DNA from: Arenimonas donghaensis DSM 18148 = HO3-R19
Lineage (GTDB): Bacteria; Pseudomonadota; Gammaproteobacteria; Xanthomonadales; Xanthomonadaceae
NCBI RefSeq assembly: GCF_000743535.1
Contig: NZ_AVCJ01000011.1
Coordinates: 1-59,664, forward strand
DNA length: 59,664 bases
Reading direction: 5' to 3'
Shown in pieces: positions 8,130 through 18,928 of this stretch. A program made the translations under genes and the position numbers. The notes under the pieces are model-generated. The model searched no databases. It was not told the DNA's origin and saw nothing but the letters and a program-made list of their open reading frames with translations. The number at the start of each line of letters is the position of its first letter. Position 1 is the first letter of the stretch.

Positions 8130-9360
8130 GCCGCTTGCGCCGGCCGGCGCGTGCATCCAGCACCCGGTCGATGCGCGCGAACACCTCGCGCACGGTCGGG
8201 GCTTCGGGCAGCAGCGTGATGCGGAAATGCCGCGAGCCCGGCACGTTGAAGCCGCTGCCCGGCACCACCAGCACGTCCTCGTTCTCCAGCAGCTCCAGGG
8301 CGAAGGCCTGGTCGTCGAAACCCTCGGCCGCCGGGCCCACGACCTGCGGGAAGGCGTACAGCGCGCCCATCGGCGCCACCAGGGCCAGGTGGTCGCTGGC
8401 CTCGCAGCCGTCGATGACGGCCTGGCGCGATTCGAACAGGCGGCCGCCGGGGACGGTGAGCGCACGGATGGTTTCCGGGCCCTGCAATGCCGCCGGCACC
8501 GCGAACTGGCCCGGCACGTTGGCGCACAGGCGCATGGCGCTGAGCAGGTCGAGCGCATGGTGGAAGTCGCCCACGCGCAGCGGGTCGCCCGACAGCACCG
8601 CCCAGCCCACGCGCCAGCCGCAGGCGCGCCAGACCTTCGACAGGCCGCCGAAGCTCAGGCAGGGCACGTCGCCGGCCAGCGGCGCCAGCGCGGTGAACGC
8701 GGCGTCGTCGTAGGTGATGCCGTCGTAGATCTCGTCGGCCATCAGCAGCAGGTCGTGGCGCGCGGCGATGTCCACCAGCCGCTGCAGCAGCGCCGGCGGG
8801 TAGTTGGCGCCGGTCGGGTTGTTCGGGTTGATCACCACCAGCGCGCGCGTGCGCGGGGTCACCAGTTTCTCGATCTCGTCCGGGTCGGGCAGGAAGCCGT
8901 TTTCCGGGGCGCAGCGGTAGTACACCGGCCGGCCCTGGTTGAGGATGGTGGCGGCGCTCCACAGCGGGTAGTCGGGCGAGGGCAGCAGCACTTCGTCGCC
9001 CGGGTTGAGCAGGGCGCGCAGCGACATGTCGATCAGTTCGCTGACGCCATTGCCGACGAACACGCGTTCGGCGCAGGCGTTGGGCGTGCCGCGCCCGCGG
9101 TGGGCGGCGGCCACGACCTCGCGCGCCAGCGGCAGGCCCTGCTGGTGGGTGTAGGCGTCTGATTCGGCCACGTGCGCGGACAGGGCCTGCTGCAGGTGGT
9201 CGGGGGCGCGGAACCCGAAGGCACCGGGATTGCCGATGTTCAGGCGGATCAGCTGCCGGCCCTGGCCCTCGAGTTCGCGGGCGCGGCGGGAAAGTTCGCC
9301 GCGGATGTCGTAGCGGACCTCGCGCAGGCTCTCGCGGGTCGGCAGGGTGCTGTGGGGCAT
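8119..9360 (-). CDS. PLP-dependent class I/II aminotransferase (AlaA-like)
   Basis: 413 aa. It is a fold-type I aminotransferase: NIGNPGAFGF near the N terminus, the cofactor-binding NPNNPTG, DEIYDGITYD, and the Schiff-base lysine in FGGLSKVWRACGWRVGW. The closest type known to me is the alanine/valine aminotransferase AlaA, which interconverts pyruvate and glutamate with alanine and 2-oxoglutarate. Cytosolic. It forms an operon with the SGNH hydrolase through an 11-base overlap. The exact amino-acid substrate is an inference. Confidence 0.88.
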   Translation of the reverse strand: MPHSTLPTRESLREVRYDIRGELSRRARELEGQGRQLIRLNIGNPGAFGFRAPDHLQQALSAHVAESDAYTHQQGLPLAREVVAAAHRGRGTPNACAERVFVGNGVSELIDMSLRALLNPGDEVLLPSPDYPLWSAATILNQGRPVYYRCAPENGFLPDPDEIEKLVTPRTRALVVINPNNPTGANYPPALLQRLVDIAARHDLLLMADEIYDGITYDDAAFTALAPLAGDVPCLSFGGLSKVWRACGWRVGWAVLSGDPLRVGDFHHALDLLSAMRLCANVPGQFAVPAALQGPETIRALTVPGGRLFESRQAVIDGCEASDHLALVAPMGALYAFPQVVGPAAEGFDDQAFALELLENEDVLVVPGSGFNVPGSRHFRITLLPEAPTVREVFARIDRVLDARAGRRKRHVA

Positions 9361-9433
9361 GGTGCAGCGGGCTCGGGCAGGGGGTCTGGGCCCGAGGTTA
9401 ACGGAATCTTGACGTGCTTTCAGCCGGGTCTTT

Positions 9434-9820
9434 TCATCCCGCCCGCGGTGCGCGGCGCAGGGCCAGCACCGCCGCCACGGTGAAGCCGATTTCCCAGACC
9501 AGCGCCCCGGCGAAGAAGCCGGTGAACTCGCCGCTCAGGGTAATGCCCAGCAGCCGGGACGCGGCGATGCCGCCGTTGACCAGGGCCACCGACCACAGGC
9601 CGGGCTCGCGCCAGCCGGGGCGGGCCGCGCAGGCCAGCAGGAAGGCGGCCAGGCCCAGCTCCAGCCCGCCGTAGAAAGCGCGCAGCTCGACCAGGCCGGC
9701 CGGCGTGCCGCTGATGCCGACGCCGCCCAGCACCGCGGCCGGGGCCGCCACGATCGCCATCCCGAAGCCCAGGAAACCCAGGCCGGCCAGCACCAGTACC
9801 CATTTGCCGAACTTGTCCAT
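9434..9820 (-). CDS. DUF4345-like membrane protein
   Basis: 128 aa with four hydrophobic helices (LVLAGLGFLGFGMAIV, LELGLAAFLLA, LVNGGIAASRLLG, ALVWEIGFTVAAVLAL). The pattern fits small DUF4345-type integral membrane proteins of unknown function. A GGAGG site sits just before the ATG at 9820; the longer frame upstream runs into rsgA and is not used. It is divergent from rsgA with about 60 bases between starts. Confidence 0.7.
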   Translation of the reverse strand: MDKFGKWVLVLAGLGFLGFGMAIVAAPAAVLGGVGISGTPAGLVELRAFYGGLELGLAAFLLACAARPGWREPGLWSVALVNGGIAASRLLGITLSGEFTGFFAGALVWEIGFTVAAVLALRRAPRAG

Positions 9821-9881
9821 GCCTCCAGCATGGCCAGCCCCCGGTGAGCGGGACGTGCAGGCCGGCGTATCATCGCGGCCA

Positions 9882-10961
9882 ATGCAGCCCATTCCCGACG
9901 ACCTCGCCCCCCTGCGTGCCCTTGGCTGGCCCGACGACGCCACCGCCCGCGAGGCCCTGGCCGCGGCCGGCGGCCGCCGCCTGGCCCGGGTCGCCAGCCA
10001 GCACCGCACCGCCTACGACGTGGCCACCGGCCCGGACGAGATGCAGATGAAGGTGCAGCCGCCCATGCCCTGGACCCGGCCGCGGTTCCCGCCCGACCAG
10101 CGCGCCGCCGTCGGCGACTGGGTGACGCTGGACGAAAGCGGCAAGACCATCGTCGACCTGCTGCCGCGGCGCTCGGTGCTCAAGCGCGGCGCCGCCGGCG
10201 AGCACCATCGCCAGCAGCTGATCGCCGCCAATGTTGACCATGTCCTGGTGGTGGTCGGGCTGGACCAGGACTTCAATCCGCGCCGCATCGAACGTTACCT
10301 GGTGCTGATCCGCGCCAGCGGCGCCGACCCGGTGCTGGTGCTGACCAAGGCCGACCAGTGCGAAATCGTCGAGGACTGCATCGACCTGCTGGCCGAGGTC
10401 GCCGAGTCCGGCGTGCCCATCCACGCGGTCAATTCCAAGGACCCCGACAGCACGGCCGTGCTGCATGAGTACCTGGGCCCGGGCCGCACCGTGGTGCTGG
10501 TGGGCAGCTCCGGCGCCGGCAAGTCGACGCTGACCAACACCCTGCTGGGCCGCGAGCGCATGAAAACCAATGCCGTGCGCGCCAACGATTCGCGCGGCCG
10601 CCACACCACCACCGCCCGCGTGCTGATGCCGCTGCCGCAGGGCGGCTGCCTGATTGACACGCCGGGCATGCGCGAGGTCAAGCTCAGCGGCGACGAGGAC
10701 GTCGCCGACGCCTTCGAGGACGTCGAAACGCTGGCCGCCAACTGCCGCTTCCGCGACTGCGCCCACGTCAACGAACCCGGCTGCGCCGTGCAGGCCGCCG
10801 TCGAGGACGGCAGCCTGGACGAAGCCCGATACGCCAACTACGCCAAGCTGCGCGACGAGATGGAAGCCGCGGCGACCTCGCAGGCCGAACGCAAGGCCGA
10901 AGCGCGGGTGATGGGCAAGGCGCTCAACAAACGCCTCAAGGACAAGTACGGCCGCAGCTGA
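9882..10961 (+). CDS. rsgA: Ribosome small-subunit-dependent GTPase RsgA
   Basis: 359 aa. RsgA matures the 30S subunit by a GTPase cycle on the decoding site. An OB-like N-terminal domain (AVGDWVTLD) precedes a circularly permuted GTPase: G4 TKAD (155-158) comes before G1 GSSGAGKST (208-216), then G2 around GRHTTT and G3 DTPG. The zinc knuckle C-R-F-R-D-C-A-H-x6-C follows. It is about the length of E. coli RsgA (350). The TGA overlaps the next ATG by one base (TGATG), so it is translationally coupled to the DUF1704 gene. Confidence 0.95.
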   Translation: MQPIPDDLAPLRALGWPDDATAREALAAAGGRRLARVASQHRTAYDVATGPDEMQMKVQPPMPWTRPRFPPDQRAAVGDWVTLDESGKTIVDLLPRRSVLKRGAAGEHHRQQLIAANVDHVLVVVGLDQDFNPRRIERYLVLIRASGADPVLVLTKADQCEIVEDCIDLLAEVAESGVPIHAVNSKDPDSTAVLHEYLGPGRTVVLVGSSGAGKSTLTNTLLGRERMKTNAVRANDSRGRHTTTARVLMPLPQGGCLIDTPGMREVKLSGDEDVADAFEDVETLAANCRFRDCAHVNEPGCAVQAAVEDGSLDEARYANYAKLRDEMEAAATSQAERKAEARVMGKALNKRLKDKYGRS

Positions 10962-12223
10962 TGCCCCTGGACCCGCGCACGCTTGAACACCACGCCGCGC
11001 TCGACGCGCGCCTGGTGAATGCGGTGCGCGGCCTCCGGATGCTGCAGGCGGTGAGCTGGCCGCAGCATGTGCAGCAGGATTTCCTGGCGGCCTGGCGCAG
11101 CGGTCGCAGCGTGCTGCCGCAGGTGCGCTACGAGGTGCCCGAACTGGCCGAGGTGCGCCGCGAGCTGGCGGCGATCGCCGCCGCCGCCGACGGCGACGAA
11201 CCCCTGGGCCTGTACCTGCGGCGCACCGCCGACAGCTGGTCGGTGGCCACCCAGCTGCTCGAAGCCGTCGGCACCGCGGACGTGACCCAGCACTCGGTGC
11301 GCCTGTTCGGCCGCCCCGGCGACCGGCTGCCCGGCGACGGCCCAAGCAACCTCGAGGCCGCCCGCCACTTCATCGAGGTCGCCGACGAACTCGACCAGGA
11401 GCTGCACGGCGCCGAGGCCGACTACGTGCTGTCGGCCGAAACCGTGCAGGGCGAACTGCAGCTTGCGCTCGAACGGTTCTTCACCCACCACACGGTCACG
11501 GTGGAACTGGACCCGGACCTGATCGCCAAGGCCGCCGCCGGGCCCACCCGGATCCGCCTGCGCAGCGGCACCGGCTTCAGCGAATACGACCGCCACCAGC
11601 TGCTCGAACACGAGGCCTTCGTGCACACGCTGACCGGACTCAACGGCCGCGAGCAGCCGCATTTCAAGTCCATGGCACGCAATTCGCCGCGGGTCACCGC
11701 CACCCAGGAAGGCTTGGCGACCTTCGCCGAGCTGGTGACCGGCGCGATCGACATCGAACGGCTCAAGCGCATCAGCCTGCGCATCGTCGCCATCGACATG
11801 GCGATGCAGGGTGCCGATTTCATCGAGGTGTTCCGGTTCTTCCTGGGCGCCGGGCAAACCGAAGCCGACAGCTTCGCCTCCACCCAGCGCGTGTTCCGCG
11901 GCGTGCCCACCACCGGCGGCGTCGCGTTCACCAAGGACACGGTGTACCTGCACGGGCTGCTGAGCGTGCACACCTTCTTCCGCTGGTGCCTGCGCCACCG
12001 CCGCCTGCCGCTGACCCGCCTGCTGTTCGCCGGCAAGATGACCCTGCAGGACGTGTTCGCGCTCGAGCCCATGTTCGAAGCCGGCGCCCTGGCCGAACCC
12101 CTGTACCAGCCGCCCTGGGTCCAGCGCGCCAACGGCCTGGCCGGCATGCTGGCCTTCTCCCTGTTCGCCAACCGCATCCGCCTGGACCGCGTCGAAGCCG
12201 ACGACCTCGTCCTGGGCCTCTAA
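10961..12223 (+). CDS. DUF1704 (QEGLA-motif) putative zinc metallopeptidase
   Basis: 420 aa, soluble. The family-defining QEGLA motif is at 249-253, after an HE-x3-H motif (HEAFVH, 217-222). In the related eukaryotic MATCAP proteins, which remove the C-terminal tyrosine from tubulin, the HExxxH histidines plus a downstream glutamate bind zinc. By analogy H217, H222 and a downstream glutamate such as E250 may do so here (inference). Bacterial members are often annotated 'flavohemoglobin expression-modulating QEGLA motif protein'. The substrate in bacteria is unknown. Coupled to rsgA by a one-base overlap. Confidence 0.85.
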   Translation: MPLDPRTLEHHAALDARLVNAVRGLRMLQAVSWPQHVQQDFLAAWRSGRSVLPQVRYEVPELAEVRRELAAIAAAADGDEPLGLYLRRTADSWSVATQLLEAVGTADVTQHSVRLFGRPGDRLPGDGPSNLEAARHFIEVADELDQELHGAEADYVLSAETVQGELQLALERFFTHHTVTVELDPDLIAKAAAGPTRIRLRSGTGFSEYDRHQLLEHEAFVHTLTGLNGREQPHFKSMARNSPRVTATQEGLATFAELVTGAIDIERLKRISLRIVAIDMAMQGADFIEVFRFFLGAGQTEADSFASTQRVFRGVPTTGGVAFTKDTVYLHGLLSVHTFFRWCLRHRRLPLTRLLFAGKMTLQDVFALEPMFEAGALAEPLYQPPWVQRANGLAGMLAFSLFANRIRLDRVEADDLVLGL

Positions 12224-12231
12224 AAAAAGCC

Positions 12232-12285
12232 CTGTGGGAGGGACTTCAGTCCCGAAGCTTTTCGGGACTAAAGTCCCTCCCACAG
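12232..12285. repeat. Dispersed palindromic repeat, family A copy 2
   Basis: CTGTGGGAGGGACTTCAGTCC and its near-perfect inverted copy (one A-for-G change in the second arm) with a very short loop. It starts 8 bases after the DUF1704 stop, preceded by a run of seven A residues. The stable hairpin may protect or end the rsgA-DUF1704 transcript (inference). Confidence 0.9.
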
Positions 12286-12304
12286 AGCTTGTGACCAGAT
12301 CGAC

Positions 12305-12832
12305 ATGAAACGAACGATTATTCTCCTCGCCGCCTGCCTGCTGCTCCCGGCCTGCGCCAGCATCCCGCTGGGCACGCTGTGGAAACTGCGTGGTTTTGAC
12401 GAAAACACGCTGATACAACTCGAACCCGCCGACCTGCGCACGGCGCTGTCGCTGGCGCCCGACGTGGACGTGCAGCCCGAGAGCGTCAAGCTGTCGCTGG
12501 AACTGGCCCGCGATGCTTCGGAGCCCGAGCGCCACGCCTTCGGCCTGGAACCGGCGACCGGGCCCGGTCCGTTCGACCGCGACCGCCGCTACAGCCTCTG
12601 GCAGCTCGACGCCGCCGGGCGCCAGGCCCTGGCCAGCGTGCAGCGCAGCCTGCGGGCCGCCCAGGCGAACGACAGCAAGGCCTACACGGGTGCCACGTTT
12701 TCGGTGAACTTCCGCCCGGACTTCCAGGGCAAACCGCCCGAGGCCCTGCAGGTCACCGTGCAACTGCTGCTGACCCCGGAAGACGGCTGGCTGCTGCTGC
12801 TCGACGAGGCCAAGCTGCCCATCACCCGCTGA
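12305..12832 (+). CDS. Putative lipoprotein
   Basis: 175 aa. The N-terminal signal MKRTIILLAACLLLPAC has a lipobox LPAC-A and is then cut to give an acylated cysteine. The mature part is about 155 residues of mixed alpha/beta type, with WQLDAAGRQALASVQRSL and a closing TPEDGWLLLLDEAKLPI segment. I do not recognise the family; similar single-copy lipoproteins of unknown role occur in xanthomonads. It is isolated between two palindromic repeats, so probably has its own promoter or depends on read-through. Confidence 0.75.
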   Translation: MKRTIILLAACLLLPACASIPLGTLWKLRGFDENTLIQLEPADLRTALSLAPDVDVQPESVKLSLELARDASEPERHAFGLEPATGPGPFDRDRRYSLWQLDAAGRQALASVQRSLRAAQANDSKAYTGATFSVNFRPDFQGKPPEALQVTVQLLLTPEDGWLLLLDEAKLPITR

Positions 12833-12845
12833 GGCCTTGCCTCCC

Positions 12846-12929
12846 CTGTGGGAGGGACTTCAGTCCCGAAGCGCTTGGCTTCTACCTGGCGTCCGCGCAA
12901 GCATTTCGGGACTGAAGTCCCTCCCACAG
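12846..12929. repeat. Dispersed palindromic repeat, family A copy 3
   Basis: Outer arms CTGTGGGAGGGACTTCAGTCC and complement enclose the longest loop of the family in this window (about 35 bases), which is unrelated to the other copies. Located in the lipoprotein-maeB gap. Confidence 0.9.
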
Positions 12930-13010
12930 TGGGAGTCTGCAGGGTGCCTGTGGGGTCCACGGGGGTCCGGTACAATCGAGGACCCTCGACCCAGGCCCGC
13001 CCAGCCCGCC

Positions 13011-15305
<2,295 letters not shown>

Positions 15306-15337
15306 GCACGCCGCCCCCGTGCCGGAGACGCCCCGTT

Positions 15338-15403
15338 TGTGGGAGGGACTTCAGTCCCGAAGCTTTCCAGCCCGGAAGCTTCGGGACTAAAGTCCCTCCC
15401 ACA
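15338..15403. repeat. Dispersed palindromic repeat, family A copy 4
   Basis: TGTGGGAGGGACTTCAGTCC arm, a loop containing an inner GCTTTCCAG/CCGGAAGC stem, then the inverted arm (one A-for-G change). It is about 33 bases after the maeB stop. Confidence 0.9.
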
Positions 15404-15432
15404 GGGGCGGTTGCCCTTGCCAGGGCGAACCC

Positions 15433-15945
15433 ATGAAGCTGCACTCCGACATCACCGTCAACGGCAGGCTCTACCGCAAGGGCGAGGTGGCGCCCAAGTG
15501 GTTCATCTACCCGTTTTTCCTGTTCCACATGGGCATGTTCGGGCTGTCGGGCTTTTTCATGGCCTACGGCACGGACGATGTCGAGCTCAGCTTCCTGTAC
15601 GCCCACGGCGGCATCGCCATCCTGGTCTACGTGGTCTTTTACCTGGCCATCTTCGGCCTGGACCAGGTGCGCTGGATGTTCATCAATGCCGCCCTGGGGC
15701 TGCTGGGCATCTGGGTGGAGATCGGCTGGATCCTGTCGCTGTTCGGCAAACGCCTGGGCGACTACCCGATGGCGGTGCACGTCACGCCCTTCCTGTACTA
15801 CATCCTCTACACCTTCCTGATCCGGCAGCTGGTGCTGGACGTCTTCCGGGCCCGCGACAAGCCCTCGCGCAAGCGCCTGGTGGAGATGACCTACATCGGC
15901 CTGTCCCTGCTGGTCTACGGCGGCACCTGGCTCGCCACCCGCTGA
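15433..15945 (+). CDS. Conserved integral membrane protein
   Basis: 170 aa with four to five hydrophobic helices (FIYPFFLFHMGMFGLSGFF, GGIAILVYVVFYLAIF, AALGLLGIWVEIGWILSLF, HVTPFLYYILYTFLI, YIGLSLLVYGGTWL). The N terminus (MKLHSDITVNGRLYRKGEV) looks cytosolic. I recognise no characterised family; it has the look of a conserved inner-membrane protein of this bacterial family. Bracketed by two palindromic repeats between maeB and aceE, with no clear partner. Confidence 0.75.
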   Translation: MKLHSDITVNGRLYRKGEVAPKWFIYPFFLFHMGMFGLSGFFMAYGTDDVELSFLYAHGGIAILVYVVFYLAIFGLDQVRWMFINAALGLLGIWVEIGWILSLFGKRLGDYPMAVHVTPFLYYILYTFLIRQLVLDVFRARDKPSRKRLVEMTYIGLSLLVYGGTWLATR

Positions 15946-15963
15946 ACCCCGGGGGCCGCCCCC

Positions 15964-16017
15964 CTGTGGGAGGGACTTCAGTCCCGAACGCCATCGGGAC
16001 TGAAGTCCCTCCCACAG
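15964..16017. repeat. Dispersed palindromic repeat, family A copy 5
   Basis: Two arms of CTGTGGGAGGGACTTCAGTCC type separated by a short loop. Located about 120 bases before aceE, so it may lie in or just upstream of the aceE promoter or leader. Confidence 0.9.
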
Positions 16018-16138
16018 CAAGCGGCGCTGCCCCGGGGCCATACCGGACCGCAGGGCCCAAAGCCACGGCCTGGGCTAAACTTGCCCCCTAACCGATGAAC
16101 AAGGACGGGTCGGCCAAGCCGGCCCCAGGGAAGGACAC

Positions 16139-18823
16139 ATGAACTGGCTCAACGACGCGCTGGAAAACGACCTCGACCCCACCGAAACCCGCGAGTGGAT
16201 CGAATCCATGAAGGCCGTGCTCGACGCCGACGGCCCCGAGCGCGCCCACCACCTGCTGCAGCAGATGGTGTCGCTGACGCGCCGCGCCGGCGCCCATCTG
16301 CCGTTCCAGCCGACCACCGAATACATCAACACCATCCCGCCGCACCTGGAAGCCAAGAGCGACGGCGACGCGGCGATGGAGTGGCGCATCCGCTGCATCA
16401 TCCGCTGGAACGCCATGGCCATGGTGGTGCGCGCCAACCGCAAGCCCGGTGACCTGGGCGGCCACATCGCCAGCTTCGCTTCCGGCGCCACGCTCTACGA
16501 CGTGGGCTTCAACCACTTCTGGCGCGCGCCCAGCGAAGACCACCCGGGCGACCTGCTCTACATCCAGGGCCACAGCTCGCCGGGCATCTACGCCCGCAGC
16601 TTCCTGGAAGGCCGCATCAGCGAAAGCCAGCTCGACCACTTCCGCATGGAAGTCGACGGCAAGGGCATCTCCAGCTACCCGCACCCCTGGCTGATGCCGG
16701 ACTACTGGCAGACCCCGACGGTGTCGATGGGCCTGGGCCCGATCAGCGCCATCTACCAGGCGCGCTTCTTCAAGTACCTCGAGGCCCGCGGCCTGATCGA
16801 ACCCAGCGACCGCAAGGTCTGGTGTTTCCTGGGCGACGGCGAAACCGACGAGCCCGAGAGCCTGGGCGCGATCGGCGTGGCCGGCCGCGAAGGCCTGGAC
16901 AACCTGGTCTTCGTGGTCAACTGCAACCTGCAGCGCCTGGACGGCCCGGTGCGCGGCAACGGCAAGATCATCCAGGAACTGGAAGGCAGCTTCCGCGGCG
17001 CCGGCTGGAACGTGATCAAGCTGGTCTGGGGCAGCTACTGGGACCCGCTGCTGGCCCGCGACACCGACGGCACCCTGCGCAAACTGATGATGGAAACCGT
17101 CGACGGCGAGTACCAGAACTGCAAGGCCTTCGGCGGCGAATACACCCGCGAGAATTTCTTCGGCAAGTACGACGTCACCAAGCAGATGGTGTCGAACCTG
17201 AGCGACACCGACATCGCGCGCCTCAACCGCGGCGGCCACGACCCGCACAAGGTCTACGCCGCCTACGACCGCGCCGTGAAGCACAAGGGCCAGCCCACCG
17301 TCATCCTGGCCAAGACGGTGAAGGGTTACGGCATGGGCACCTGGGGTGAGTCGCTGAACCCGACCCACCAGACCAAGAAGCTCGACGACTCGGGCGTCAA
17401 GGCCTTCCGCGACCGCTTCAATATCCCGGTCAGCGACGACAAGCTTTCCGAGGTGCCGTTCTACCACCCGGGCGAGAAGTCGCCGGAAGTGGAATACCTG
17501 CGCAGCCGCCGCGAGAAGCTGGGAGGTTTCCTGCCGCAGCGCCGCGCCAAGACCAGCAAGAAGCTCGAAGCCCCGAAGCTGGAAGTGTTCGAGCGGCTAC
17601 TCAAGAGCACCGGCGAGCGCGAAAACTCCACCACCATGAGCTTCGTGCAGTGCCTGAACATCGTGCTGCGCGACAAGCAGGTGGGCCCGCGCTGCGTGCC
17701 GATCGTGGCCGACGAAGCCCGCACCTTCGGCATGGAAGGCCTGTTCCGCCAGATCGGCATCTACGCGCCGGAAGGCCAGAAGTACAAGCCGGTCGATGCC
17801 GACCAGCTGATGTACTACCGCGAGGACAAGACCGGCCAGGTGCTGGAAGAGGGCATCACCGAGTGCGGCGCCTTCAGCAGCTGGATGGCCGCGGCGACCA
17901 GCTATTCCTCGTCCGACGTGCCGATGCTGCCGTTCTACATCTACTACAGCATGTTCGGCATGCAGCGCATCGGCGACAGCGCCTGGCAGGCCGCCGACAT
18001 GCGTTCGCGCGGCTTCCTGCTGGGCGCCACCGCCGGCCGCACCACGCTCAACGGCGAAGGCCTGCAGCACGAAGACGGCCACAGCCACCTGCTGGCCGGC
18101 GCTATCCCCAACTGCCGCGCCTACGACCCCACCTTCGGCTTCGAAGTGGCGGTGATCCTGCAGCACGGCATGAAGCGCATGCTCGAAGACCAGGTGGACG
18201 AGTACTACTACCTGACCCTGATGAACGAGGCCTACACCCACCCCGACATGCCCAAGGGCGCCGAGGAAGGCATCCTCAAGGGCATGTACCTGCTGCAGGA
18301 CGCCGGCAAGCCCAAGAAGGGCGAACTGCGCGTACAGCTGCTGGGCAGCGGCACCATCCTGCGCGAAGCCATCGCCGCCGCCGAACTGCTGGACAAGGAC
18401 TTCGGCGTCACCGCCGACATCTGGAGCTGCCCGAGCTTCACCGAGCTGCGCCGCGATGGCTTCGACGTGGAGCGCCACAACCGCTTCCACCCGGAGGCGA
18501 AGTCACCGCGCAAGGCGTACGTGACCGAGTGCCTGGAAGGCAGGCAGGGACCGGCGATTGCAGCGACCGACTACGTTCGGGCGTTTGCCGACCAGATCCG
18601 GGCCTTCGTGCCGATGCACTACACCGTGCTGGGCACCGATGGCTTCGGCCGAAGCGATACCCGGGCGAACCTGCGGCGGTTCTTTGAGGTTGATCGGTAC
18701 TACATTGCCCACGCGGCGATTGCGGCGCTGGCGGCCGAGGGAAAGATGAACGGGAAGGATGTGGCGCGGGCGATTAAGCAGTACAAGATTGATCCCGAGA
18801 AAACGAACCCGGTTTTCATATGA
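16139..18823 (+). CDS. aceE: Pyruvate dehydrogenase E1 component, homodimeric type
   Basis: 894 aa, the usual length for the homodimeric E1. It decarboxylates pyruvate with thiamine diphosphate and acetylates the E2 lipoyl arm. The ThDP/Mg site GDGETDEPES followed about 28 residues later by VVNCNLQRLDGP is intact, as are the E1 signatures GHIASFASGATLYDVGFNHF and EDGHSHLLAGAIPNC. An AAGGA site precedes the ATG. aceF and lpd are not downstream; a low-GC insert follows directly. The last about 90 codons change character (ATT for Ile, GAT for Asp, GGG/GGA for Gly), unlike the rest of the gene. Confidence 0.97.
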   Translation: MNWLNDALENDLDPTETREWIESMKAVLDADGPERAHHLLQQMVSLTRRAGAHLPFQPTTEYINTIPPHLEAKSDGDAAMEWRIRCIIRWNAMAMVVRANRKPGDLGGHIASFASGATLYDVGFNHFWRAPSEDHPGDLLYIQGHSSPGIYARSFLEGRISESQLDHFRMEVDGKGISSYPHPWLMPDYWQTPTVSMGLGPISAIYQARFFKYLEARGLIEPSDRKVWCFLGDGETDEPESLGAIGVAGREGLDNLVFVVNCNLQRLDGPVRGNGKIIQELEGSFRGAGWNVIKLVWGSYWDPLLARDTDGTLRKLMMETVDGEYQNCKAFGGEYTRENFFGKYDVTKQMVSNLSDTDIARLNRGGHDPHKVYAAYDRAVKHKGQPTVILAKTVKGYGMGTWGESLNPTHQTKKLDDSGVKAFRDRFNIPVSDDKLSEVPFYHPGEKSPEVEYLRSRREKLGGFLPQRRAKTSKKLEAPKLEVFERLLKSTGERENSTTMSFVQCLNIVLRDKQVGPRCVPIVADEARTFGMEGLFRQIGIYAPEGQKYKPVDADQLMYYREDKTGQVLEEGITECGAFSSWMAAATSYSSSDVPMLPFYIYYSMFGMQRIGDSAWQAADMRSRGFLLGATAGRTTLNGEGLQHEDGHSHLLAGAIPNCRAYDPTFGFEVAVILQHGMKRMLEDQVDEYYYLTLMNEAYTHPDMPKGAEEGILKGMYLLQDAGKPKKGELRVQLLGSGTILREAIAAAELLDKDFGVTADIWSCPSFTELRRDGFDVERHNRFHPEAKSPRKAYVTECLEGRQGPAIAATDYVRAFADQIRAFVPMHYTVLGTDGFGRSDTRANLRRFFEVDRYYIAHAAIAALAAEGKMNGKDVARAIKQYKIDPEKTNPVFI

Positions 18824-18928
18824 GCCGACAAGCGGTCGCAGAAGAAGCGTTGATCGAGGATTTGATCGCGAAAGAGTGGCGCTAAGTTCTTCTCTTCTAA
18901 CGTGCTGTGAGCGCCCTGGAGAATCGCT

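Noticed and set aside
18820-18885. A 21-codon ORF (MSRQAVAEEALIEDLI...) overlapping the aceE stop as ATGA
   Set aside because: It is too short to support, with no ribosome site of its own and no known match. It might be a relic of the insertion, but this cannot be shown.
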